Assembly: GCF_001425235.1 (NCBI RefSeq)
Contig: NZ_LMEA01000011.1
Span: 682,001-746,000, forward strand
Length of the DNA stretch: 64,000 nucleotides
Direction: 5' to 3'
Origin: Devosia sp. Root413D1
GTDB lineage: Bacteria > Pseudomonadota > Alphaproteobacteria > Rhizobiales > Devosiaceae
A program made the position numbers and the translations under genes. The notes beneath the pieces are model-generated. The model saw only the letters and a list, made by a program, of their open reading frames with translations, was not told the DNA's origin and ran no database searches. Positions 15,265 to 24,201 of this stretch are shown here, piece after piece (the stretch's first letter is position 1; every line of letters starts with the position of its first letter).

Positions 15265-16311
15265 TCAGTGCGTCGGCAATTCCTTGCGCTGCTGCTCGGA
15301 GACCGTCGCGAGATCCAGCACCCGCTGCAGCTCGGCGGCGTGGCGGAAGCTTGGCTCCTGCATCGTGCCGGTCTTCACTGCCTCGGCGAAGCGCTGGTAG
15401 TTGGTCGGCACCGGCGGTACCTCCATTTCTTCCCAGGTGCCGCTCTCGACATTGTCGCCGAGGCAGACGCGCAGGCGCGAGCCGTCGTGGCGGTGCTGCA
15501 CTTCGACGCCGCCCTTTTCGCCATAGACGCGCAGGCGCAGCTCGTTCATGTGGCCGGTGGCCCAGCGGCTGGCATGGATCACGCCCAGCGCGCCATTGTC
15601 GAAATCCACCGCCATGGTGAAGCTGTCATTGGCGTCGAGTTCGTACTCGCCGATCTTGTTGCCCTCGGCCTTGTCGAAGGTCTTCAAACGCGCGAACACG
15701 TGCTCGATCTCGAGGCCCGAGCCATACGAGGCGAAATCGAGGATGTGGACGCCGATATCGCCGAGCACGCCGTTGCTGCCGTGCTTCCGCGACAGCCGCC
15801 ACAGCCACTGGCTTTCGGTGCGCCAGTCGCCCCAGGCCTTCGACACCAGCCAGCTCTGCAGGTAGCTCGACTCGACATGCTTGACCGCGCCGATGGCGCC
15901 CGACAGCACGATCTCGCGGGCCTTCTGCAGCTGCGCCACGTTCCGGTAGGTCAGGTTGACCATGTTGATCAGCCCGGATGCCTCAGCCACGTCGACCATC
16001 TCGAACGCCTTGGTGGCGTCGGTCGCCAGCGGCTTTTCGCAGAACACGTGCTTGCCGGCCTTCAGCGCCGCGATCGAGGTGGCGTGGTGGATCGAATCCG
16101 GCGTGACATTGGCCACCGCGTCGAACTCGCCCCAGGCGATCGCCGCATCGAGCGAGGCAAAGCCGTTCGGGATGTTGTGCGTCAAGTTGAACTTCTCGAG
16201 CCGGTTCGGATCGACGTCGACGCCGCCGACCAGGGTCACCCCCTCGATAGCGGCAAAGTGCTTGGCGTGCTGAGCGGCCATGCCGCCGGTGCCGAGGATG
16301 AGCATGCGCAT
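15265..16311 (-). CDS. thuB: Gfo/Idh/MocA family oxidoreductase, second ThuB-like copy
   Basis: 348 residues. Rossmann start MRMLILGTGGMAAQHAKHFA, then the EKPLA motif (KHVFCEKPLATDA) and a C-terminal substrate domain with GDIGVHILDF. It is clearly paralogous to the preceding gene: same length, alignable throughout, more than half of residues alike by eye. In Sinorhizobium ThuB acts with ThuA to oxidise trehalose and similar disaccharides to 3-keto forms. GAAGGA precedes the ATG. It is the last gene of the thu operon, and its duplication suggests a second substrate or step (inference). Confidence 0.8.
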   Translation of the reverse strand: MRMLILGTGGMAAQHAKHFAAIEGVTLVGGVDVDPNRLEKFNLTHNIPNGFASLDAAIAWGEFDAVANVTPDSIHHATSIAALKAGKHVFCEKPLATDATKAFEMVDVAEASGLINMVNLTYRNVAQLQKAREIVLSGAIGAVKHVESSYLQSWLVSKAWGDWRTESQWLWRLSRKHGSNGVLGDIGVHILDFASYGSGLEIEHVFARLKTFDKAEGNKIGEYELDANDSFTMAVDFDNGALGVIHASRWATGHMNELRLRVYGEKGGVEVQHRHDGSRLRVCLGDNVESGTWEEMEVPPVPTNYQRFAEAVKTGTMQEPSFRHAAELQRVLDLATVSEQQRKELPTH

Positions 16312-16363
16312 AGTGGTATTCCTTCGAGATGGGGCGATTTCGCCCGTATGCGTTACGGTCGGG

Positions 16364-17410
16364 TCAGACCCGATGTTCCTTGCGGTCGAGATCGGCGACG
16401 AGCGCCAGATCGAGGATCTTCTGCAGCCCGGCGGCGTGGCGGAAATCCGGATCGGCCTGCACCCCCGTCCGCACCGCCTCGACAAAGCGCTGGTAGTTGG
16501 TCTTCACCGGTTCGGCCTTCACCTCGCGCCAGGTCGAAGTGGCAACGTCTTCGCCGGCACAGACCCGGAGCAGCGAGCCCCAGTGGCCGTGGCTCAGCTC
16601 GAGCCCGCCTTTGTTGCCATAGACGCGCAGCCGCTGGTCGTTCGAGTGGCCCGAGGCCCAGCGCGACGAATGGATGGTGCCGATGGCGCCGTTGGCGAAC
16701 TCGGCCGAAATGATGAAGCTGTCATTGGCGTCGAGCACATACTCCCCGATGCGGTCGCCGGGCACCTTCTGGAAGGTCTGCAGCCGGCTGTTCATCGCGA
16801 CGATCGGCTGGCCGATGGCGAAGGTGGTGAAATCGAGGATGTGGATGCCGATATCGCCGACCGTGCCGTTCGAGCCGTGGCCCTTCGACAATCGCCACAG
16901 CCAGGTGCCGGCGAGGTTCGCCGCGTCGTTGAAATCGCGCAAAGCCAGCCAGTGCTGCAGGTAGCTCGCCTCGATATGCTTGACCTCGCCGATCATGCCC
17001 GAGGCGATGATCTCGCGCGCCTTATGCAGCTCGGCGACGTTGCGGTAGGTGAGGTTCACCATGTTGATCAGGCCGGATGTTTCCGCCGCCTCGACCATTT
17101 CCATGGCCAGCCCATAGTTCGGCGCCAGCGGTTTCTCGCAGAACACGTGCTTGCCGGCAGCCAGCACTTTCAACGTTGTCGGGTGGTGGATCGAATCCGG
17201 GGTGATGTTGTCGACGGCGTCGAAATCGCCCCAGGCCAGCGCATCGTCGAGGGAGGCAAACCGGTTGGCGATGCCGTAGGTGTCGCAGAAGGTCGCGAGG
17301 TTTTCCGCAATGGTGTCGACGGCACCGACCATCTCTACGCCTTCGATGGTCTGGAAGGCTTTGGCGTGGCTGTTGGCCATCCGGCCGGTACCGAGAATAA
17401 GAAGGCGCAT
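16364..17410 (-). CDS. thuB: Gfo/Idh/MocA family oxidoreductase, ThuB-like
   Basis: 348 residues: MRLLILGTGRMANSHAKAFQ nucleotide-binding start, KHVFCEKPLAPNY catalytic Lys segment, then GDIGIHILDF and RVYGNKGGLEL in the C-terminal domain. This is the standard NAD(P)-dependent sugar dehydrogenase layout. The upstream neighbour is ThuA and the downstream one a close paralogue. It is expected to work with ThuA on trehalose, maltitol or sucrose imported by the ABC system at 18440-22626. Confidence 0.85.
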   Translation of the reverse strand: MRLLILGTGRMANSHAKAFQTIEGVEMVGAVDTIAENLATFCDTYGIANRFASLDDALAWGDFDAVDNITPDSIHHPTTLKVLAAGKHVFCEKPLAPNYGLAMEMVEAAETSGLINMVNLTYRNVAELHKAREIIASGMIGEVKHIEASYLQHWLALRDFNDAANLAGTWLWRLSKGHGSNGTVGDIGIHILDFTTFAIGQPIVAMNSRLQTFQKVPGDRIGEYVLDANDSFIISAEFANGAIGTIHSSRWASGHSNDQRLRVYGNKGGLELSHGHWGSLLRVCAGEDVATSTWREVKAEPVKTNYQRFVEAVRTGVQADPDFRHAAGLQKILDLALVADLDRKEHRV

Positions 17411-17483
17411 CGCTCTATGGGGGTTGGAGGTCGAGACGGGATCAGGGCCGCCCGAAGGCGGCCCTGCAGAGATCACCGTAGCG

Positions 17484-18254
17484 TCACTTGGGGTGGTGCG
17501 TCAGCTTGGCGCCGCGCTCGACGATGTGTTCGATCGCCTTATCCACCGGCGTGTTCGGCGCCTTGAGCAGATGCGCGTGGTTATCCGGGTTGTACGCCCA
17601 ATTCACCGCGTTGCGCAGCACCTTGCCGACATTGGCGTCGTGATAGGTCGGGTAGGTTTCGTGGCCCGGGCGGAAGTAGAAGATGTTGCCGGCGCCGCGA
17701 CGATAGGTAAGGCCCGAGCGGAACACTTCGCCGCCCTGGAACCACGAGACGAACACCGTCTCCAAGGGCTCCGGCACCGAGAAGGGCTCGCCGTACATCT
17801 CTTCGTTCTCGAGCTCGAAATAGGGGCCGAGGCCCTTGGCGATCGGGTGACCCGGGTTCACCACCCAGATGCGCTCGCGCTCACCGGCTTCGCGCCAGTG
17901 CAGGTTCGCCGGCGTGCCCATCAGGCGCTTGAACACCTTCGAGTGGTGGCCGGAGTGGAGCACGATCAGCCCCATGCCTTCCCAGACGCGCTGCACCACG
18001 CGCTCGACGATCTCGTCCTTCACTTCGCCATGCGCGGCATGGCCCCACCAGACGAGGACGTCGGTGTTGGCGAGCTTTTCGACCGTCATGCCATGCTCGG
18101 CATCCTGCAGGGTCACGGTGGTCGGGACGAGGTTCTTGTCCTCGCCGATCAGCGCGGCGATCTGGCCGTGCATACCCTTGGGGTAGTTCTCGGCCACGGC
18201 CTTGTTCTTCTGCTCGTGGACATTCTCACCCCAGACGGTGACGCGGATCGGCAT
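17484..18254 (-). CDS. thuA: ThuA, trehalose utilisation protein
   Basis: 256 residues, matching Thu[21 protein letters not shown], the [17 protein letters not shown] segment, [20 protein letters not shown], and [20 protein letters not shown] near the end. ThuA is required with ThuB for trehalose and sucrose catabolism through 3-keto sugars in rhizobia. A candidate LacI-type operator (CAAAGCGGTTTG, 18325-18336) lies about 70 bases upstream, and a hairpin at 18282-18304 separates it from the transporter genes, so thuA-thuB-thuB2 may have its own regulated promoter. Confidence 0.9.
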   Translation of the reverse strand: MPIRVTVWGENVHEQKNKAVAENYPKGMHGQIAALIGEDKNLVPTTVTLQDAEHGMTVEKLANTDVLVWWGHAAHGEVKDEIVERVVQRVWEGMGLIVLHSGHHSKVFKRLMGTPANLHWREAGERERIWVVNPGHPIAKGLGPYFELENEEMYGEPFSVPEPLETVFVSWFQGGEVFRSGLTYRRGAGNIFYFRPGHETYPTYHDANVGKVLRNAVNWAYNPDNHAHLLKAPNTPVDKAIEHIVERGAKLTHHPK

Positions 18255-18281
18255 GGCGGGTCTCCTTGGTAATCGTGGAAA

Positions 18282-18336
18282 GGGCCGGATAATGGCTCCG
18301 GCCCAGGCTTCGATAATTATCGCTCAAAGCGGTTTG
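18282..18336 (-). promoter_or_regulatory. Hairpin and candidate ThuR operator upstream of thuA
   Basis: GGGCCGG (18282-18288) pairs with CCGGCCC (18298-18304). Further upstream, CAAAGCGGTTTG (18325-18336) matches 11 of 12 bases of the core of the perfect palindrome in front of the thuE gene. It could serve as an internal operator of the thu operon. Confidence 0.5.
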
Positions 18337-18439
18337 ATCGTCGGCGGGATTCACTGCATTGCGGCCCTGCAATTGGCAAGCAAGTGCGGCGAAAATCGAA
18401 CGAGGCGCAGCGAAAATCGCGACGCCTGCGGTAATTTTG

Positions 18440-19450
18440 TCAGTTCTTGACCGGCTTGCCGGCCTTGTCGAAGCGGTAGACCTTGCCGGGGATCGGCGCG
18501 ATAGAGATCGCGGCGTCCGGCTGGTGCATATGGGTGCCTTCCTGCCGCACGATGATCGGATCGCCGCCCGCCCCGATATCGACATAGACATAGCTGTCCG
18601 AGCCGAGGCTTTCAGAGTGCACGACCTTCCCCTTCCAGGCGCCGTCGCGGTCGGCGATCTCGATATGCTCGGAGCGCACCCCAATGGTGTTGGCGCCGAA
18701 TTTCGAGGCGATCTCGCCATTGAGGAAGTTCATCTTGGGCGAGCCGATAAAGCCGGCGACGAACAGCGATTGCGGGTTCTCGTAGAGTTCGAGGGGTGTG
18801 CCCACCTGCTCCACGAGGCCATCGCGCAGGACGCAGATGCGGTCGGCCAGCGTCATCGCTTCCACCTGGTCGTGCGTCACGTAGACCATGGTCGAGCTGT
18901 TCATCGCGTGATGCAGCTTGGCGATTTCCAGCCGGGTGGCGACGCGCAAGGCCGCGTCGAGGTTGCTCAGCGGTTCGTCGAACAGGAACACTTTGGGGTC
19001 GCGCACGATGGCGCGGCCGATGGCGACGCGCTGGCGCTGCCCGCCCGACAGCTGCTTGGGAAGGCGGCTCAGGTACGGGGTGATCTGTAAGAGCTCGGCC
19101 GCCTTCTCCACCCGCTCCTTGATCGTTTCCTTGCTCGACTTGGCCAGTTCGAGGCCGAACGCCATGTTCTCGTACACCGTCATGTGCGGGTAGAGCGCGT
19201 AGGACTGGAACACCATGGCGATGCCGCGCTTCGACGGCGCCAGTGCGTTCACCAGCGTGCCGTCGAACGTCATTTCGCCCGAGGTGATGTCCTCGAGGCC
19301 GGCCATCAGGCGCAGCAAGGTGGACTTGCCGCAGCCGGACGGTCCGACGAAGACCATGAACTCGCCCGAGAAGATCTCGAGATCGACGCCCTTGATCACA
19401 TCGACGAGGCCAAAGGACTTCTTGATGTTCTTGAGTTCGATATGCGCCAT
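18440..19450 (-). CDS. thuK: Sugar ABC transporter ATPase (UgpC/MalK type), ThuK
   Basis: 336 residues. Walker A GPSGCGKSTLLR, Q-loop FQSYALYPHMTV, signature LSGGQRQRVAIGRAI, Walker B VFLFDEPLSNLDAAL, H-loop VYVTHDQVEA. A C-terminal regulatory/TOBE region follows (GVRSEHIEI). This is the energy subunit of a carbohydrate uptake-1 (CUT1) importer and should dimerise under the two permeases at 19455-21274. Its start lies 4 bases after the permease stop. Confidence 0.9.
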   Translation of the reverse strand: MAHIELKNIKKSFGLVDVIKGVDLEIFSGEFMVFVGPSGCGKSTLLRLMAGLEDITSGEMTFDGTLVNALAPSKRGIAMVFQSYALYPHMTVYENMAFGLELAKSSKETIKERVEKAAELLQITPYLSRLPKQLSGGQRQRVAIGRAIVRDPKVFLFDEPLSNLDAALRVATRLEIAKLHHAMNSSTMVYVTHDQVEAMTLADRICVLRDGLVEQVGTPLELYENPQSLFVAGFIGSPKMNFLNGEIASKFGANTIGVRSEHIEIADRDGAWKGKVVHSESLGSDSYVYVDIGAGGDPIIVRQEGTHMHQPDAAISIAPIPGKVYRFDKAGKPVKN

Positions 19451-19454
19451 GGAA

Positions 19455-20294
19455 TTAGCCCTTTACGCCGCCGGCGGTCAGGCCGGAAATGATCTTGCGC
19501 TGGAAGATGAGGACGAGGACGACCAGCGGGACGGTGACGATCACCGATGCCGCCATGATGTTGCCCCACGGGATTTCGAACTGGCTGCCGCCCGACAGCA
19601 GCGCAATGGCCACCGGCACGGTACGGGTCAGGTTCGACGAGGTGAAGGTCAAGGCGAACAGGAACTCGTTCCAGGCCGCGATGAAGGCGAGCAGGCCCGT
19701 CGTCACCAGCGCCGGCCAGAGCAGCGGCAGGAAGACGCGCCAGATGATGATCCACGGGGTCGCGCCATCGACGATGGCCGCCTCTTCGATCTCGATCGGC
19801 AGGTCCCGCATGAAGGTGGTGAGCACCCACACGGTGAACGGCAGCGTGAAGATCGTGTAGGAAAAGATCAGCGCCCACGGCGTGTTGTAGATGCCGAGGA
19901 ACCGGATCACTTCGAATAGGCCCGCCAGCACCGCGATCTGCGGGAACATCGAGACCGCGAGGATGGTCATCAGTAAGAGCCCCCTGCCCCGGAACCGTAC
20001 GCGGCTCAAGGCGAAGGACGCGGTAACGGCGAGGAACAACGCCGCCAGCACCGTCACCGAGGCGACGAACACCGAGTTCAGGAAGTTCCGCGGGAAGCTG
20101 CCGGTGGTCAGCACCGAGATGTAGTTGTCGAGCGAGAGCGAGGTCGGCCAGTAGCTGACCCGGAACAGGTCGGTGCCGGATTTGAAGCTGGTGAGGATCG
20201 CGTAATAGAACGGGAAAATCGACACCACGACGATGAAGATCACCAGCGCGTAGAACGCTACCCGCTTGGTGATGTGCCAGAGGTCCAGAGTCAT
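19455..20294 (-). CDS. thuG: Sugar ABC transporter permease (MalG type), ThuG
   Basis: 279 residues, six membrane helices, with the EAA loop IEEAAIVDGATPWIIIWRVF that contacts the ATPase. The ATG at 20294 overlaps the stop of the preceding permease (TGATG), which decides the start. It forms the translocation channel with the partner permease. Confidence 0.88.
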   Translation of the reverse strand: MTLDLWHITKRVAFYALVIFIVVVSIFPFYYAILTSFKSGTDLFRVSYWPTSLSLDNYISVLTTGSFPRNFLNSVFVASVTVLAALFLAVTASFALSRVRFRGRGLLLMTILAVSMFPQIAVLAGLFEVIRFLGIYNTPWALIFSYTIFTLPFTVWVLTTFMRDLPIEIEEAAIVDGATPWIIIWRVFLPLLWPALVTTGLLAFIAAWNEFLFALTFTSSNLTRTVPVAIALLSGGSQFEIPWGNIMAASVIVTVPLVVLVLIFQRKIISGLTAGGVKG

Positions 20295-21274
20295 CAGCGA
20301 TCTCCCCCGTCGAACCGGACCTTGCCCAGCCAGATATAGAGCCCCGTCATCACGGCGATCATCAGGAACAGGAAGGTCGATTGCGCCGAGCCGTAGGCGA
20401 ACTTGTCGAAGTCGAAGAGGTTCTCGCGTGAGATCACCGACATGGTCTTGGTCGCCGCGCTGTTGGGCGTCAGCACATAGATCAGGTCGAAGATGCGCAT
20501 CGCATCGAGCAGGCGGAAGATCACCGCCACCATCAGCGCCGGCCGCACCAGCGGCAGCGTCACCTTGAAGAACACCTTCACAGGATGCACGCCATCGATC
20601 TCGGCCGCCTCGTAGATGTCCTTGGGGATCATCTGCAGGCCGGCGAGGATCAGCAGCGCCATGAACGGCGTGGTCTTCCAGATATCGACGATCAGCACTG
20701 CGGTCATCGCCGTGTCGGCGCTGGCGGTCCAGGCGATCTTGTGGCTGATCAGCCCCAGCTTCATGAACAGGTCGTTGATGATGCCGAACTGGTCGTTCAG
20801 CATCCACGACCACATCTTGGCCGAGACGATCGTGGGGATGGCCCAGGGGATCAGGATGGCGGCGCGGACGATGCCGCGGCCCTTGAATTCGGCGTTGAGC
20901 ACCAGCGCCACGACCATACCGAGCACGGTCTCGAGGGTCACCGAAATGACGGCGAAGCGCAGCGTATTGCCCACCGCATTCCACCAGGCCGGATCGACCA
21001 GGAGGCCAGAGAACACGGTGCGACCGCTCTTCAGCGTGGTCCAGCTCAGGTAATTCTTGAAGCCGACGAACTCAGCCTCATAGAGGTTGGTCAGCGAGGC
21101 ATTGGTCAAGGAGAAGTAGATCGTTCGAAGCAGCGGCCACCCGGCCACCACGGCGAGCGCCGCAAGCATCGGGAGCAGGAACCACATCGCCGCGCCGACG
21201 CGCGATTTCAGCAGTTCGGACTCGATCTTGGGCTGGGTTCGGACGGCTTGCCCTGCCGTGGCTTCAACAGTCAT
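20294..21274 (-). CDS. thuF: Sugar ABC transporter permease (MalF type), ThuF
   Basis: 326 residues with about six helices after a cytoplasmic N-terminus. The EAA motif is IYEAAEIDGVHPVKVFFKVT. It is the first permease of the CUT1 importer, translationally coupled to the second. A gap of about 80 bases separates it from the binding-protein gene. Confidence 0.88.
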   Translation of the reverse strand: MTVEATAGQAVRTQPKIESELLKSRVGAAMWFLLPMLAALAVVAGWPLLRTIYFSLTNASLTNLYEAEFVGFKNYLSWTTLKSGRTVFSGLLVDPAWWNAVGNTLRFAVISVTLETVLGMVVALVLNAEFKGRGIVRAAILIPWAIPTIVSAKMWSWMLNDQFGIINDLFMKLGLISHKIAWTASADTAMTAVLIVDIWKTTPFMALLILAGLQMIPKDIYEAAEIDGVHPVKVFFKVTLPLVRPALMVAVIFRLLDAMRIFDLIYVLTPNSAATKTMSVISRENLFDFDKFAYGSAQSTFLFLMIAVMTGLYIWLGKVRFDGGDR

Positions 21275-21357
21275 CTGGCGCGCTTCCCCTGCTGCAGAAG
21301 AGAACTAGGCGGCGCGGACAACCCAGGGGGCCGCCCGCGCCGAACGTCAGCTGAAGC

Positions 21358-22626
21358 TTACCAGGCGTCGCCCTTGAGCTCGGTCAGCTTGGCTTCGAGC
21401 AGCTCGAGGTTCTCGGCGCCGGTACCGTTGCCCGACAGCGTGTCGTGCACGGCCGACCAGAACAGCGAGGACACCTCGTTGTACTTCACCTTGGTCGGAG
21501 CCGAAGGACGCGGCACCGCGTTCTGGAACACTTCCTTCCAGTTCGGGATGATCGGCTGAGCAGCCGCGACATCGGCGTCGTCATAGAGCGAAACGATCGT
21601 CGGCAGGTTGGACTGCTTGATCGCGCGTTCCTTCTGCACTTCGGTCGACGACAGGAACAGGGCGAGCTTGATCGCCTCTTCCGGGGCCTTGGAGTACTTC
21701 GACACGGCAACGTTCCAGCCACCAAGCGTCGCGGCCGAACGAGCACCCTCGCCGTCGCCCATCGGCAGCGGCACCACGTCGAACTTGCCCTTCACGGCGG
21801 AGTCGTCGCCATTGCCGAGCTGATAGGCATACGGCCAGTTGCGCATGAACACGGCATTGCCGAGCTGCCACACGCCGCGGCTTTCTTCTTCCTGGTAGGC
21901 GAGCACGCCCGCCGGCGAGATCGTGCCGACCCAGCCCTTGACCATATCGATGGCCGCAGCGGCCTTCTCGTTGTTGATCGAGATGGTGCCATCGGGCTCG
22001 ACGATCTGGCCGCCGCCGTTCGACATCACCCACTCGAGCGCATTACAGGTCAGGCCTTCATAGGCGTTGCCCTGGAACACGAAGCCCTGCATGTCGGGGT
22101 TGCCGGCAGCACGCTCCTTGTCCTGGATTTCCTGCGCCGTGGCGGTCAGTTCGGCCCAGGTCTTGGGCGGCGTCTTGCCGTACTTTTCCAGCAGGTCCTT
22201 GCGGTAGTAGAGCGCCGGAGCATCGGTGAAGGCCGGCAGCGCGACGAGCTTGCCGTTCACCGTCTGCGACTCGATGATCGAGGGGAAGTGGTTCGCCGCC
22301 ACGTCCTTGGCCGCATCGGTCAGGTCGAGGAACTGGTCCGCCAGTTGCGGCGCCCAGATCACGTCGGTCTGGTAGACGTCGATGTCGGAGTTGCCGGCAG
22401 CGAGCCACAGCTTGTACTGGCCGAACTGGTCGGTGGTCGAGGACGGCATCGGGACCACGGTCACCTTGTTGCCGGTCTCGGCCTCGAAGCGGTCGAGTTG
22501 CGAGCGCAGGAACTCGAGACCATTGCCGGTGTCGCCCGAAACGATCGAGAGATCGGCGGCCTGCGCGGCCATGACGCCGAGCGTGGCGCTGGCGAGCAGG
22601 GCGGCGATCAGGGACTTCATTCTCAT
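21358..22626 (-). CDS. thuE: Periplasmic sugar-binding protein, ThuE
   Basis: 422 residues with a signal peptide (MRMKSLIAALLASATLGVMA, AQA cleavage). The extracellular solute-binding family 1 fold is shown by the start of the mature part (ADLSIVSGDTGNGLEF) and by FTDAPALYYRKDLLEKYGKT. GGGAGGAAG lies 7 bases before the ATG at 22626, favouring it over a second ATG at 22620. By position it is the first gene of the thuEFGK transport operon, binding trehalose, maltitol or sucrose (family knowledge). A perfect 18-base palindrome lies about 130 bases upstream. Confidence 0.88.
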   Translation of the reverse strand: MRMKSLIAALLASATLGVMAAQAADLSIVSGDTGNGLEFLRSQLDRFEAETGNKVTVVPMPSSTTDQFGQYKLWLAAGNSDIDVYQTDVIWAPQLADQFLDLTDAAKDVAANHFPSIIESQTVNGKLVALPAFTDAPALYYRKDLLEKYGKTPPKTWAELTATAQEIQDKERAAGNPDMQGFVFQGNAYEGLTCNALEWVMSNGGGQIVEPDGTISINNEKAAAAIDMVKGWVGTISPAGVLAYQEEESRGVWQLGNAVFMRNWPYAYQLGNGDDSAVKGKFDVVPLPMGDGEGARSAATLGGWNVAVSKYSKAPEEAIKLALFLSSTEVQKERAIKQSNLPTIVSLYDDADVAAAQPIIPNWKEVFQNAVPRPSAPTKVKYNEVSSLFWSAVHDTLSGNGTGAENLELLEAKLTELKGDAW

Positions 22627-22756
22627 TATTCTTCCTCCCAAAGGACAGACATGACCGGGAGGCAGCCAAACGCGATCGACGCCTCGCGGCGCAGATCGGC
22701 AGTCAGTTCCTCCCACCAAAACGCCAGGACCGAGGGCGATCCGCCCCGCAAAAGTC

Positions 22757-22774
22757 ATCCAAAGCGCTTTGGAT
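22757..22774. promoter_or_regulatory. LacI-type operator in front of thuE
   Basis: Perfect 18-base palindrome ATCCAAAGCGCTTTGGAT with the central CG typical of LacI-family operators, between the divergent thuE and thuR genes. A degenerate copy is near thuR. Confidence 0.8.
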
Positions 22775-22982
22775 CGAAACTAGCCAGAGCCATGAAATAC
22801 TGTCAAGCGAGATTCGCCATCCATTCCTTAACGCCACAATTGGCGAGCCGAATCATCGTGCAATATCAATGCTTTGAGTGAGGCCACCTGTTAACGTCCG
22901 CAAACCACTGCATTTCGGCCTGAGGTACGAACGTCAGAAATGTTAGTGCCACCCCGCCGCTTCCGTGCCCCTTGCGTTTGCT

Positions 22983-23000
22983 TTCCAAATCGCTTTGAAT
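22983..23000. promoter_or_regulatory. Second LacI-type operator, near thuR
   Basis: TTCCAAATCGCTTTGAAT matches 15 of 18 bases of the palindrome at 22757-22774. The centres are 226 bases apart, so looping or separate control of the two divergent promoters is possible. The rest of 22627-23105 holds no gene. Confidence 0.65.
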
Positions 23001-23105
23001 GCGGCACTTGGTGAGGAGGGCGTCCGGCTGTAAGCTCCGCTTCGGGGCTTGGTTCGCGAGTGGAACACCACCGCGCGCCGTTGACGGGCGCAGACGAATT
23101 TGGTG

Positions 23106-24128
23106 ATGAAACTCAAAGACTTGGCCGCGGAGCTGGGGCTGTCGCAGACGACGGTCAGTCGTGCCTTGAACGGCTTTCCGGAGGTCAACGAGGCGACCCG
23201 CGAGCGCGTCAGCGAGGCGGCGCGCCGGCTCGGCTATCGAGCCAATGTCAGCGCCCGCCGCCTCGCCACTGGCCGCTCCGGCGCCATCGGCGTCACCCTG
23301 CCCTTGCAGCGCTCGCTGCATTTCGGCCCGCACACCTCGGAATTTCTCTCCGGCATCAGCGAGCGCATGGCGCAGCACGATATCGATATCGTGGTAACGC
23401 CGATCGACGCCGACGACGAAATACCGGTGTTCCGCCGTCTCGTCGCCAGCAAGCGCGTCGACGCCCTGGTGCTTTCGGCTCCGACACCGAACGACGAACG
23501 CATCGCCGCGCTCACCGAACTCGGCATGCCGTTCCTGATGCACGGGCGCGCCGACAACGTGAAGATCCCGCATGCCTGGCTCGATATCGACAACGAGGGC
23601 GCCTTCCGCCGCGCCACCAGCCATCTGCTCGACCTCGGGCATACCCGCATCGCCATGATCAATGGCCCGGAGGACCAGACCTTCGCCATCCACCGCGATC
23701 GCGGCTTCCGCAGCGCCATGCTGGCGCGCGGGCTGACCCCCGATCCGCAGCTGATCGGCGGCGGCCGCTTCACCGACGAGAACGGCTTCCGCCTGGCGCA
23801 GGCCTTCCTCGAGCGGCGCCCGCGCCCCACGGCCTTCCTCGCCGGCTCGATGATGACGGCGCTCGGGGTGTTCCGCGCCATCCGGCTGGCCGGGCTGGAG
23901 CTGGGCAAGGACGTCTCGATGATCGCCCACGACGACGTCTTCCCCTATCTCAACGCCGACAACATGGTCCCCTCCATGTCGACCACCCGCTCCTCGATCC
24001 GCGCCGCCGGCGCCCGCATCGCCGAGCTCCTGCTGCAGATGCAGGACGGCAAACCCCCAGGCTCGATCCACGAACTCTGGCCGGTGGAACTGGTGCTGCG
24101 GGAATCGACAGGGCCGGCGCCGAAGTAG
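23106..24128 (+). CDS. thuR: LacI family regulator, ThuR
   Basis: 340 residues. N-terminal helix-turn-helix MKLKDLAAELGLSQTTVSRA and hinge helix RANVSARRLATGRSG; the rest is a periplasmic-binding-protein-like effector domain (VDALVLSAPTPND, LGHTRIAMINGPE). It is divergent from the thu transport genes, the position of ThuR in rhizobia, and is expected to repress them until a disaccharide binds. TTG (23100) and GTG (23103) codons lie in frame just before the ATG; the ATG gives the usual LacI N-terminus. Confidence 0.9.
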   Translation: MKLKDLAAELGLSQTTVSRALNGFPEVNEATRERVSEAARRLGYRANVSARRLATGRSGAIGVTLPLQRSLHFGPHTSEFLSGISERMAQHDIDIVVTPIDADDEIPVFRRLVASKRVDALVLSAPTPNDERIAALTELGMPFLMHGRADNVKIPHAWLDIDNEGAFRRATSHLLDLGHTRIAMINGPEDQTFAIHRDRGFRSAMLARGLTPDPQLIGGGRFTDENGFRLAQAFLERRPRPTAFLAGSMMTALGVFRAIRLAGLELGKDVSMIAHDDVFPYLNADNMVPSMSTTRSSIRAAGARIAELLLQMQDGKPPGSIHELWPVELVLRESTGPAPK

Positions 24129-24201
24129 GTGTTGCTTCCGGCTGCACGCACTGCCGGTGCGGGCTGCCCCCCAGCCACCGGCTTGTGCCACCAGGCGAAC
24201 C

